The notes: generated from the sequence alone by a model not told the origin. A stretch of 34,302 nucleotides of DNA from Elusimicrobiota bacterium (GCA_016208085.1 JACQYT010000129.1:1-34302); one strand, 5' to 3'; positions 23,752 to 31,461 are shown, counted from the first letter of the stretch. A program made the numbers and translations.

Positions 23752-25088
23752 TCTTTACTTCTTCCAGCGGGCTTAAGAAGAACCGGATGGACTGGCTGCT
23801 CTTTTTTGCGGTCCTAGCCCTTTTAATTCTGGGGTCCTTCGCCGTTTTCTCTTCGGTTGCCGTTTTGCCGCAGCAGGCGCGCATCATAAGGACCCATCTG
23901 ATAGCGATCCCTTTGGGGTTTGCGGCTTTCTCAGTCATCTGGAGCCTCAATTACCAGATTTTCCAGGACCAGTGGAAATTCGTATACGGGGCGGCGCTCC
24001 TTATACTCCTGGGCGTGCTTATATTCGGCGTGGTGGATAAGGGGTCCAGGTCCTGGTACCGCCTGCCTTTATTTTCCGTCCAGCCTTCCGAGTTCGCGCG
24101 CATAGGGCTGATACTCGCGATCGCCAATTATCTGGATAAGAGGATAGCCAGGATCCGGGAATTTGCGGTGGCGCTTGGGGCGATATTTTTAAGCCTGCCG
24201 GTGTTCCTGCTGCTTATAAAACAGCCGGATTTCTCCGCCGTCCTTATAACGCTGCCGGTAGTGCTTATAATGCTTTTCGCGGCCGGAGCCAATCTCTTCC
24301 ACCTGTCCGTCATTCTGGGCTACAGTTTTATCTCGGCGCTTTTCCCGGTGCTCTGGACCGTCATAACTCTTAATTCCGAGCTGCTGGGAAGCCCGCTGAT
24401 AAATTATTTTTTCCATCTTTCGGATTTCGGCTGGAACACGCTGTTCTTTACGGCGGGCGTGGGCGTCGGCGCCTATTTGCTGTGGATCCTGTCGGTAAAG
24501 CTTTACTCCAATATCTCGGGGATGTTTTTCGCCGGGGCGGCGGTCGTGCTGGTGCTGGGTTTTTTTTCGGGCATTATGCTGAAGAATCAGATGAAGGATT
24601 ATCAACAGAAGCGTCTTGAGGTGTTTCTCTCCCCGGAGTCCGACCCCCGCGGCGCCGGGTATAATCTGCTGCAGGCGCGCATAGCCATAGGTTCAGGCGG
24701 GCTGTTCGGCAAAGGCATATTTTCCGGCACCCAGTCCCGGCTCGGTTTCGTGCCCGAGCGGCATACGGATTTTATCCTGGCGGTCATAGGCGAGGAGCTG
24801 GGGTTCTGGGGCGCCATGCTCGTCATGGGGCTTTATGTGCTTATTATGGGAAGGCTGAGGGCCTGCGCGCATCTTGCCCGCGACCGGTTCGGCTACCTGG
24901 TCGTCTGCGGGATCTTCGGCATGTTCATGGTGTATTTTTTTATCAATTTCGGAATGCTGCTGGGCTTAAGCCCCGTGGCCGGCGTGCCCCTGCCGCTTTT
25001 GTCCTACGGCGGGTCGAACCTGGTAGCCACGCTTATGGCGCTGGGCCTGGCGCAGTCGATCTATGCCAGGAGGTACGCATTAGTGTAG
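23748..25088 (+). CDS. rodA: Peptidoglycan glycosyltransferase RodA
   Basis: RodA polymerises glycan strands from lipid II together with PBP2. It is a SEDS-family protein with about ten membrane helices. Landmarks are GSRSWYRLPLFSVQPSEFARI, the large external loop with FVPERHTDFILAVIGEELGF, and the ending LLSYGGSNLVATLMALGLAQSI. At 446 aa it is longer than the usual 370-420; the extra length lies in the middle between the VQPSEF and VPERHTDF parts. Its start overlaps the mrdA stop. The last codons and TAG stop are the first bases of a heptad array. Confidence 0.96.
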   Translation: MIFTSSSGLKKNRMDWLLFFAVLALLILGSFAVFSSVAVLPQQARIIRTHLIAIPLGFAAFSVIWSLNYQIFQDQWKFVYGAALLILLGVLIFGVVDKGSRSWYRLPLFSVQPSEFARIGLILAIANYLDKRIARIREFAVALGAIFLSLPVFLLLIKQPDFSAVLITLPVVLIMLFAAGANLFHLSVILGYSFISALFPVLWTVITLNSELLGSPLINYFFHLSDFGWNTLFFTAGVGVGAYLLWILSVKLYSNISGMFFAGAAVVLVLGFFSGIMLKNQMKDYQQKRLEVFLSPESDPRGAGYNLLQARIAIGSGGLFGKGIFSGTQSRLGFVPERHTDFILAVIGEELGFWGAMLVMGLYVLIMGRLRACAHLARDRFGYLVVCGIFGMFMVYFFINFGMLLGLSPVAGVPLPLLSYGGSNLVATLMALGLAQSIYARRYALV

Positions 25089-25110
25089 AGTGGAGAGTTG
25101 AGAGTGTAGA
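25083..25110 (+). repeat. Single-arm heptad array at the rodA stop
   Basis: Words GTGTAGA, GTGGAGA, GTTGAGA and again GTGTAGA follow in exact steps. The first word contains the rodA stop TAG. No complementary arm is present before the next gene. Confidence 0.8.
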
Positions 25111-25127
25111 TAATTTGTTTTTACTTT

Positions 25128-25799
25128 ATGAACGATGGACCTAAAGTCAGGATACGGCTGAAATTCGCGAGGCTTGCCCCTGCCAGGAATCTCTCGCATC
25201 TGGAGCAGATAAAGGCCCTGAGGAACCTGGTTGCCGCTTCGGGCTTGAGGTACTGCCCCGTTAAATGCGGCCGCGGCCGCTCGCCCAGGATGGCTTTCGG
25301 CCCGGCCATCTCCGTGGGGTATGAAAGCCGCTGCGAATACGCGGACCTTTACCTGGCCGAGTTTGCCGGGGACGAGGAAGCGGGGCAAAAAATAAAGGCC
25401 GTCAGCTCCGGCCTCTATGAGCTGATCGCGGCAAAAAGAGTGCCGATGTTCTTTCCGTCCATAGAAGCGAGCGTAAACGCCGCGGAGTATCTCATAGAGG
25501 CTGGTTTTCCGGCCGGTTTTTCGCAAAAAGAGGTGGACGGCTTCCTCTCCCGGCCCCAGGCGCTTTATGAAAAAGTGAAGCCTTCCGGCGCAAGGGAGAC
25601 GATAGACGTAAAACCGCTGGTGCTTTGCGCGCAGCACGACCCGGCGGCCAGGGTTTTAAAACTGGTGCTGAAATTTGAGCCCAAAAAAAACGTTAAACCG
25701 GAGATCGTGCTGAATATGATCGCCCGGGCGGAGATAAACAGGATAGTGAGAAAAGAATTATACTGGCTTGACTCCAGGGGCAGGCTGGAGGTTTTATAA
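25128..25799 (+). CDS. DUF2344 (TIGR03936-type) protein
   Basis: The 223-residue protein matches the family often found fused to or beside radical SAM proteins and next to RNase E/G genes. Seen are RIRLKFARLAPARNLSHLEQIKALRN, the SPRMAFGPAISVGYESRCEYADLYL signature, and a C-terminal half that runs up to LKLVLKFEPKKNVKPEI. Its biochemical role is not established. Here it stands alone without a radical SAM domain and is followed after 16 bases by the RNase G gene, the usual neighbour. No strong ribosome-binding site is visible; TTTTTACTTT precedes the ATG. Confidence 0.85.
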   Translation: MNDGPKVRIRLKFARLAPARNLSHLEQIKALRNLVAASGLRYCPVKCGRGRSPRMAFGPAISVGYESRCEYADLYLAEFAGDEEAGQKIKAVSSGLYELIAAKRVPMFFPSIEASVNAAEYLIEAGFPAGFSQKEVDGFLSRPQALYEKVKPSGARETIDVKPLVLCAQHDPAARVLKLVLKFEPKKNVKPEIVLNMIARAEINRIVRKELYWLDSRGRLEVL

Positions 25800-25815
25800 G
25801 GAGAATTTACATAAT

Positions 25816-27267
25816 ATGAACAATCAGAAAGCGCCGAAAAAAGAGATCTTCGCGAACACGTCGTTTGAGGAAACAAGGATAGCGATACTGGAAGACGGCC
25901 GGCTGGCCGAGCTTTTCTGGGAGCGCAGGAGCAACACCAATATAGTGGGGAATATCTATAAAGCCGCGGTGGAAAACGTTCTGCCGGGCATCTCAAGCGC
26001 TTTTGTCAATATCGGCCTGGACAAGAACGCCTATATCTACATCTCAGACGTCCTGGGCGGCCAGCGCGACCCCATAGAGCGGTTGCTCTGCAAGGATCAG
26101 GAGGTAATGGTCCAGGTGACAAAGGACGCCATAGGCACGAAAGGCATGAAGGTTACCATGGATGTGTCGCTGCCGGGGCGCTATCTGGTGCTGACCCCGT
26201 TCCAGGAGTTCGTCGGCGTTTCCAAAAATATCGAAAATCCTGAAGAGCGGCAAAAGCTTTCCGAAATAATCAAAAAGATCACGGCGGCAAACGTTCTGGG
26301 CAAAAAAGGCTGTATTGTCAGGACCGAGGCTGAAGGCGCCACCGAAGCGGAACTGGAGCGCGAGCTTAAATACCTGATGCGGCTCTGGGATTCCATTCAG
26401 AAACGTTTTGAAACCGCGCGTCCGCCGCATCTCCTGCATAAGGACATGGACCTGACGCTCCAGGTGGCGCGGGACATACTTTCAGACGATGTCTCCATCT
26501 ATATGCTGGACAACAAGGACGGCTTCCATGAAACCTTGGAATTTGTGGCGAAGATCTCGCCCGATCTCAAGGAGCGGGTAAAATATTACGACGGCAAGAC
26601 CCCGGTTTTCAAGGCTTTCAACATAGACAAAAGCATAGAGGAGCTGAGGTCTATAAAAGTGGAACTGGCCAACGGCGGCAGCATCATTATCCAGGAAGCC
26701 GAATCCCTTTGCGCCATAGATGTCAACACGGGCCGCTTTACGGGCTCACGCTCTCAGGAGGAAACGGTCACCCAGACCAATATTGAGGCGGCCCAGGAAG
26801 TGGCCAGGCATCTACGGCTGCGGAACATCGGCGGCATCATAGTCATAGATTTTATAGACATGAAAAAAGCCTCCAACCGCCACAGGGTGGTGGACACCCT
26901 GGAGCGCGCTGTCAAGCGCGACAGGGCCAAGATCAGGATCCTGCCTATAACGCGGCTCGGCCTGGTGGAGATGACCCGGGAGAGGAAGCGCGAGAGCACG
27001 TTCAGCCTGCTTACCGAGGAATGTCCGGAATGCCGCGGCTCGGGCCGGGTGCTTTCCAGCGAAAGCATCAGGATAAAGATACAGCGCGAGATCCTGAATT
27101 TGACGCTCGGACGCCCGGGCGGCAGCCTGCGGCTGGTGGTTCATCCGCTGCTGGCCGACGTCTTCAGGAAAAAACAGGACCTAATGGAAAAGAACGTGCA
27201 CAGAAGCGTGAAGATATTTTCAGACCCCCAACTGACCTGGGAGGATTACAGAATAATATTAGAATAG
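25816..27267 (+). CDS. rng: Ribonuclease G/E family
   Basis: RNase G/E cuts single-stranded AU-rich RNA and matures 16S rRNA 5' ends. The S1-like domain is near residues 35-120. Catalytic aspartates D302 (AIDVNTGRF) and D345 (VIDFIDM) and the zinc-link cysteines C403 and C406 (CPEC) line up almost residue for residue with the E. coli RNase E set. At 483 aa, without a long degradosome tail, it is of RNase G size. TAAGGAGAA fixes the ATG at 25816. It is adjacent to DUF2344, a common pairing. Given the hairpin-rich mRNAs here, it is a natural candidate for processing them (inference). Confidence 0.95.
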   Translation: MNNQKAPKKEIFANTSFEETRIAILEDGRLAELFWERRSNTNIVGNIYKAAVENVLPGISSAFVNIGLDKNAYIYISDVLGGQRDPIERLLCKDQEVMVQVTKDAIGTKGMKVTMDVSLPGRYLVLTPFQEFVGVSKNIENPEERQKLSEIIKKITAANVLGKKGCIVRTEAEGATEAELERELKYLMRLWDSIQKRFETARPPHLLHKDMDLTLQVARDILSDDVSIYMLDNKDGFHETLEFVAKISPDLKERVKYYDGKTPVFKAFNIDKSIEELRSIKVELANGGSIIIQEAESLCAIDVNTGRFTGSRSQEETVTQTNIEAAQEVARHLRLRNIGGIIVIDFIDMKKASNRHRVVDTLERAVKRDRAKIRILPITRLGLVEMTRERKRESTFSLLTEECPECRGSGRVLSSESIRIKIQREILNLTLGRPGGSLRLVVHPLLADVFRKKQDLMEKNVHRSVKIFSDPQLTWEDYRIILE

Positions 27268-27316
27268 GGTATAGGGTAGAGGGTTTAGGGTATAGGGTTA
27301 TAAGGAATTCCTTTTA
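27266..27316. repeat. Heptad array with palindromic core after rng
   Basis: Words GGGTATA, GGGTAGA and GGGTTTA start within a base of the rng stop. They are followed by the core TAAGGAATTCCTTTTA, nearly the same as the core at 15825-15838. The complementary arm is missing. Confidence 0.8.
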
Positions 27317-27360
27317 TCGGAGCCTTTGAAACGAACTTCAAAATTAAGAGGTAACGGATT

Positions 27361-28977
27361 ATGATGAGGAAACTTTTAAGACGCAGCTTGGGCCTGGCCA
27401 TAGTTCTGGGTCTGGCCGCCGCGGCGCATGCCAAAGTGGATGAAGTGACCTACATGAAGAACGGGGCCTATATCGGAAAGATCGGAACCTATATCCTGAA
27501 CGGGAACCTTTACCTCAACGCCGCCGCGTCCGCCAAGCTTATGGGGGGGAAAATCTACTGGTACCCGGTCAGCGGCAAGCTTATGCTGCAGAACAAAGGC
27601 AACAAAGTCGTGTTCTTCATGAAATCGGACGAGGTTATGCTGAACGACTCCAGCGTGTCCATGCCCAATCCCCTTATAGTGCGCGGCGGGAAAGCGTTCC
27701 TTGTCATGGATTTTTTCATCTCGCGGCATTTTGCCCGCGCCTTCGGTTTTAAGCTGGATTATAATTCTTCTATAGGCGTGCTCGCGGCCCAGCAGAAGAT
27801 TAATATCAATTCCGTGAATTATTTTTCGTATAAGGATAAGACCAGGGTCGTGATATATCTCCAAGAAGCGCTGGGTTACCAGACCTCCCAGAAGGAAAAT
27901 AATATTTTCGCCATAACCGTGCCCGGAGGCATAGTGGAGGCCGAGGATAAAATAACCATAGCCGACGGCATCATCAAAAGCGTGGAGATTTTCCAGGAGA
28001 ACAAGATGGCGCGCATCATACTCACGCCGGACGATAATTTCGGAAAAGCATCGTCATTTGCGCTCACAGGCCCTGACCGCCTGGTATTCGATATTGCGAA
28101 AGCGGTGAAACCCATATCCCAGGGCATAAACACTGCGGGCCCGGACGCGGGGCTGCCGCTACTCGGCGAATCCGTAAAGGCGATAGACCCGCAGGCTCCG
28201 GGCCCGGACGCGGCGGGGCCGGCCGTTTCCACCAAAGCCGCCGACGTCGGCGGGGCGGTCGTAAACATCCCCGATAAGATCATACTTGATAAATCAGGCC
28301 ATAAAAGGATCGTGATAGACGCGGGGCACGGCGGCAAGGACCCGGGCGGCAAGAGGGCTTTCGGGCTCAAGGAAAAGGAGCTAAACCTTCTTATCGCCAA
28401 AGCGCTCTATGATATACTCAAAGACGAAGACATCTTTGACGCGCTTATGATTCGCACCTCCGATGTCTTTATCCCGCTGGCCGACCGTTCCAAAATAGCC
28501 AATGATTTTAAAGCTGATATCTTCATTTCCATACACGCGAATGCCTGCCGCGACCGCAGGGAAAAAGGTTTTGAGGTCTATTTTATGTCGGAAAACGCCT
28601 CGGACCCCTGGGCTGCTGAAGTGGCCGACTATGAAAACTCGGTCATAGGCCTTGAGGAGGGGGAGACCGCAAACGATCCCACCGCGTTATTGCTGCATTC
28701 CCTGGCCAGGAACGAATATATCAATGAAGGCAGCCAACTGGCCGGCCTTATCTCGCATGAGTTGGAGAGAAGCACGCCTTTCGTGAACAGGAACGTTAAA
28801 CAGGCGGCTTTTTATGTCTTAAGGGGGACTTACGCCCCCGGCGTGCTGGTGGAAATGGGTTTCATGACCAATGCCAAAGACCAGAAAAACCTCAACGATA
28901 AAAAAGTTAGGGCTAAAACAGCCAATGCCATATCTAAAGGCATAATGAAGTACGCGCAGATGAAGAAGTGGAAGTGA
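27361..28977 (+). CDS. N-acetylmuramoyl-L-alanine amidase (AmiC/Amidase_3 type)
   Basis: The enzyme cleaves the amide bond between N-acetylmuramic acid and L-Ala and helps split cells. A signal peptide ends near AAAAHA (about residue 24). The middle region (about 25-250) includes a copper-amine-oxidase-like/AMIN-type beta domain, then a Gly/Pro/Ala linker. The catalytic domain (about 314-538) shows all zinc-site residues: H323 (GHGGKDPG), E338, H392 (SIHAN) and the catalytic E498 (VEMGFMTN). At 538 aa it is a typical diderm amidase. The final A of the stop codon is already part of a perfect 11-bp hairpin. Confidence 0.94.
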   Translation: MMRKLLRRSLGLAIVLGLAAAAHAKVDEVTYMKNGAYIGKIGTYILNGNLYLNAAASAKLMGGKIYWYPVSGKLMLQNKGNKVVFFMKSDEVMLNDSSVSMPNPLIVRGGKAFLVMDFFISRHFARAFGFKLDYNSSIGVLAAQQKININSVNYFSYKDKTRVVIYLQEALGYQTSQKENNIFAITVPGGIVEAEDKITIADGIIKSVEIFQENKMARIILTPDDNFGKASSFALTGPDRLVFDIAKAVKPISQGINTAGPDAGLPLLGESVKAIDPQAPGPDAAGPAVSTKAADVGGAVVNIPDKIILDKSGHKRIVIDAGHGGKDPGGKRAFGLKEKELNLLIAKALYDILKDEDIFDALMIRTSDVFIPLADRSKIANDFKADIFISIHANACRDRREKGFEVYFMSENASDPWAAEVADYENSVIGLEEGETANDPTALLLHSLARNEYINEGSQLAGLISHELERSTPFVNRNVKQAAFYVLRGTYAPGVLVEMGFMTNAKDQKNLNDKKVRAKTANAISKGIMKYAQMKKWK

Positions 28978-29020
28978 CCCGAAAATTTGCAATTTTCGGG
29001 TGCTCGTTCGCCTGTCAGAC
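28977..29020. repeat. Hairpin plus GTTCGCCTG repeat, amidase-murI gap
   Basis: ACCCGAAAATT (28977-28987) pairs exactly with 28991-29001 around a 3-base loop. GTTCGCCTGTCAGAC begins five bases later. The same arrangement (CCGAAAATT hairpin, short spacer, GTTCGCCTG) occurs upstream of mreC at 20272-20313. No T-run follows the hairpin. Confidence 0.8.
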
Positions 29021-29043
29021 AGTTATAGCCGCGTGGTTTACCT

Positions 29044-29919
29044 ATGAGCGCCTATAAAAATTTGTGTCGCCGGTCAGGAAAGGACCCGAAAAAATCAGTT
29101 CCAACTAAAACTCCCGGGTTAAGCGAAAGAAATCGTCCGATCGGTATTTTTGATTCAGGGCTCGGCGGGCTTACGGTTTTTAAGGCCGTCAGGCGCCTTC
29201 TGCCCGGCGAGAATATTATTTATTTCGGGGACACGGCGCGCGTGCCGTACGGCACAAAATCAAAAGAGGCGGTGATAGCTTTTTCAAAGGAAATAGCGGA
29301 ATTTCTTTCCGAGCGCGGAGTAAAGCTCCTTGTTATCGCCTGCAATACCGCAAGCTCGCTCGCGCTTGAGGAAGTGCGGGGGATAACGCGCGTGCCGGTC
29401 ATAGGCGTTATAGAGCCCGGCGCCCGCGCGGCGCTTGGCGCCACTTCGAACGGCCGGATCCTGGTGACCGGGACCACGGCTACCATAACAAGCGGCGCCT
29501 ACCGGAAACTCATTAAAAAGCTCGACCCCGGCGCCTTTATTTTTGAAAAAGCCTGTCCGCTTTTTGTGCCTCTGGTAGAGGAAGGCTGGTGCGGCAAGAA
29601 GATCACGGAGCTTGTGGCCGAAGAATATCTGGCGCCTTTGAGAAAAAGCGGCTTTGACACCGTAATACTCGGCTGCACCCATTATCCGCTGCTCAAAAAA
29701 ATGATAGCCCGGGCGCTGGGCGGCCGGATAAAAATAGTGGACTCAGGCCCCGCCACCGCTTCCGAGGTCAGGGCCGAGCTGCGGGCCAGGGGCCTTCTGA
29801 ATCCGGCGCGCCGCGGGCGCGAACGCTATATAGCAAGCGACGCCCCGGATAAATTTAAGGCGCTCGCTTTAAGGCTTTTGAACCTCCGGGTGGAAAATGT
29901 GAAAGTAAAAAGGTTTTAA
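29044..29919 (+). CDS. murI: Glutamate racemase
   Basis: The enzyme makes D-glutamate for the peptidoglycan stem. The conserved FDSGLGGLTV segment holds D37, and the two catalytic cysteines are C100 (ACNTASS) and C211 (GCTHYPLL). At 291 aa it is about 30 longer than usual, because the frame starts 30 residues before the family start at RPIGIFDSG. That extension (SAYKNLCRRSGKDPKK...) resembles no known part of MurI, and no ribosome-binding site precedes 29044, so the true start could be an alternative codon further in. It continues the peptidoglycan theme of the neighbouring genes. Confidence 0.95.
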   Translation: MSAYKNLCRRSGKDPKKSVPTKTPGLSERNRPIGIFDSGLGGLTVFKAVRRLLPGENIIYFGDTARVPYGTKSKEAVIAFSKEIAEFLSERGVKLLVIACNTASSLALEEVRGITRVPVIGVIEPGARAALGATSNGRILVTGTTATITSGAYRKLIKKLDPGAFIFEKACPLFVPLVEEGWCGKKITELVAEEYLAPLRKSGFDTVILGCTHYPLLKKMIARALGGRIKIVDSGPATASEVRAELRARGLLNPARRGRERYIASDAPDKFKALALRLLNLRVENVKVKRF

Positions 29920-29951
29920 CCAAAAGAGCGCGCGGATTATATAAAATAAGG

Positions 29952-29990
29952 AGAGAGTTGAGAGTTCAGAGATAAGAGATTAGAGTTTAA
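29952..29990 (+). repeat. Single-arm heptad array after murI
   Basis: The words GAGAGTT, CAGAGAT, AAGAGAT and TAGAGTT follow in exact 7-base steps. It sits in the 111-base gap between murI and the next gene, before its GGGGAGG ribosome-binding site. No complementary arm is visible. Confidence 0.75.
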
Positions 29991-30030
29991 TGTTTTTCAG
30001 TTTACTCTTTGGTATATGGGGAGGATTATT

Positions 30031-30531
30031 ATGAAAATGATGATTGTTTTTCCGGTTTTGCTGGCGCTGGGTTTGAACCTTGGCGCCCAACCTGGAGAAA
30101 GCGCTCCGGATACGGTGCAGAAGAACGAACCTGCAGCGGCTAAATCCCCGGTCAAAAACGCAAAACAGTCGCCCCTGGCGGCGAATGAGGAGAAAAAACC
30201 GCCCCAGCCCCAGAAGAAAGAACCAGCCAATGCCGGCGCCGAGCAGGAAGGCGATGAAGGCAGCGTGATGATAGATTCCAGGGCTGACGAAGATTACGCG
30301 GAGCGGCCCAAGTACGCCAAGCCCCGTTACCTGATCGAGACCGAAGAGTCAAACGCTCCGGACGGCATGCCGGCATCCTACGGCCAGCTTAAAGGCGCGT
30401 TCAATGACGGCGGACGGAGCATTCTGGTCTTTGAAAACGAAGAGGGCGTCATGGCCTTTGTGCAGGTTTTTGTGGGTAAAAACGCCGTCAGCTGGAAACT
30501 TATCTCCAGGATACGCAGGAGCGGGGATTAG
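30031..30531 (+). CDS. Secreted hypothetical protein with Lys/Pro-rich linker
   Basis: I do not recognise this 166-residue protein. It starts with a signal peptide (MKMMIVFPVLLALGLNLGAQ), then a low-complexity region rich in Lys, Pro, Ala and Glu (about 22-75). After an acidic patch, a small C-terminal domain (about 105-166) contains GRSILVFENEEGVMAFVQVFVG and ends in basic residues. GGGGAGG nine bases upstream fixes the ATG at 30031. A periplasmic or surface location is likely. It might be a cell-envelope accessory given the neighbours, but nothing shows its function. Confidence 0.75.
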   Translation: MKMMIVFPVLLALGLNLGAQPGESAPDTVQKNEPAAAKSPVKNAKQSPLAANEEKKPPQPQKKEPANAGAEQEGDEGSVMIDSRADEDYAERPKYAKPRYLIETEESNAPDGMPASYGQLKGAFNDGGRSILVFENEEGVMAFVQVFVGKNAVSWKLISRIRRSGD

Positions 30532-30892
30532 GGGCAGTAGGCAGGGGATAGTAGATGGTAGGTAGCAGGTGGTAGGTGGGGAAGGAAATACGGATCTCAT
30601 TAACCTACCTCTGTATATCATTGCATAAATAAGGCGACATAAATCATTATTGTAGTTGCCGAGCTTGCTCGGCTTGGCATAAATTAGGCTTGCCAGGGGC
30701 AAGCAACTACAAAGCGTTACGTAGCGGGCGATGTAAATCGCCCTAATTTCGCGGACTTACGTCCACCGCTACAACAACCCTGTAGTTTCACGCCCCTGAC
30801 GTGATATCATTGAAATTCCTGTACATCAAGCCTATATATCTATCACCTATTATCTACTGCTTAAATTGGTAAAATAGCTTTAGAGGTGGATT
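30532..30892. repeat. Gene-free stretch: heptad element split by nested hairpins
   Basis: The left heptad arm (30534-30581) has GCAGTAG, ATGGTAG and GTGGTAG words in perfect 7-base steps, then the core GGAAATACGGATCTCATT. The matching right arm lies at 30833-30860 and reads GCAGTAG, ATAATAG and GTGATAG on the other strand. About 150 bases of other hairpins lie between them (30651-30805), as if inserted later. An extended -10-like TGGTAAAAT (30867-30875) lies before the HicA-like gene. Confidence 0.7.
30651..30805. repeat. Nested hairpin repeats inside the heptad element
   Basis: Unit 1: TGTAGTTGC (30651) to GCAACTACA (30711), with the inner hairpins CCGAGC-TT-GCTCGG and GCTTGCC-AGG-GGCAAGC. 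Unit 2: GTAGCGG (30721) to CCGCTAC (30772), with inner GGGCGAT-GTAA-ATCGCCC and a GGACTTACGTCC dyad. Unit 3 starts with TGTAGTT at 30781 and holds CACG...CGTG. Each unit is a hairpin made of smaller hairpins. Confidence 0.75.
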
Positions 30893-31081
30893 ATGAAAAG
30901 AAAAGATCTTGTGAGATATCTTGCGCAGAACGGCTGCGTGCTTTCAAGAGAGGGGGGAAAATACTCTGTTTTCAGCAACCCTGCCACTAATAAGGAAATC
31001 CCGGTGACCAGACATAACGAAATCGCCGATTTTACCGTAAAGAAGATATGCAAAGAGCTGGGTTTAGAGCCTCCAAAATAA
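30893..31081 (+). CDS. hicA: HicA-like mRNA interferase, no HicB partner
   Basis: The 62-residue protein fits the HicA (YcfA) double-stranded-RNA-binding fold: KRKDLVRYLAQNGCVLSREGGKYSVFSNP, then PVTRHNEIADFTVKKICKELGL. HicA toxins cut mRNA and are normally paired with a HicB antitoxin. The family's usual catalytic histidine lies in a G-x-(S/G)-H segment; here the matching position reads REGGKYSVF with Lys and no His, so activity is doubtful. No HicB-like gene follows; instead a lipoprotein gene overlaps its 3' end by 34 bases. AGAGGTGG supports the start. Confidence 0.8.
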   Translation: MKRKDLVRYLAQNGCVLSREGGKYSVFSNPATNKEIPVTRHNEIADFTVKKICKELGLEPPK

Positions 31082-31461
31082 TTTTGTTTTCCGCGGTTCT
31101 TGCGCTCTCTGCCGCCTGTTCCGCTTCCCGGCCGGACATTATCCAGGTAGGCCCGTGGTTTGAGTCCAGACCGCCGGATGAAGTCGCGCTGTTTTTTTCC
31201 AGAGAGGAGACTGCAAAACCCTGGGGCGCCATAGCGATAATACACAGCTCCAGATTCCCGCCGAACGATAAAAGCGCCATAGCCAACAGCAAAAAACAGG
31301 CCAGAATCATGGCCGCCGAGATCGGCGCGGACGGCCTTATTTTGACGGAGGAGACCGTCAAGGGCGATCCTCAAATCGGAGTTTACCAGGAACCGGAAGT
31401 TTACATAAGCGCATTGGCTTTCAAATATGCCGCCGACATCTCCACTGCCCCTCAAAAATAG
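31048..31461 (+). CDS. Putative lipoprotein of unknown function
   Basis: The 137-residue protein has a basic N-terminus, a hydrophobic stretch and a lipobox LSAAC with Cys24, so it is likely lipid-anchored. The mature part contains AIAIIHSSRFPPNDKSAI followed by IMAAEIGADGLIL, an alpha/beta pattern seen in small envelope proteins of unknown role. I do not recognise the family. The frame starts within the hicA-like gene (34-base overlap) and ends within the ComB-like gene (35-base overlap), so the three are likely one transcript. A later start is possible, but would shorten the signal peptide. Confidence 0.75.
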   Translation: MQRAGFRASKIILFSAVLALSAACSASRPDIIQVGPWFESRPPDEVALFFSREETAKPWGAIAIIHSSRFPPNDKSAIANSKKQARIMAAEIGADGLILTEETVKGDPQIGVYQEPEVYISALAFKYAADISTAPQK

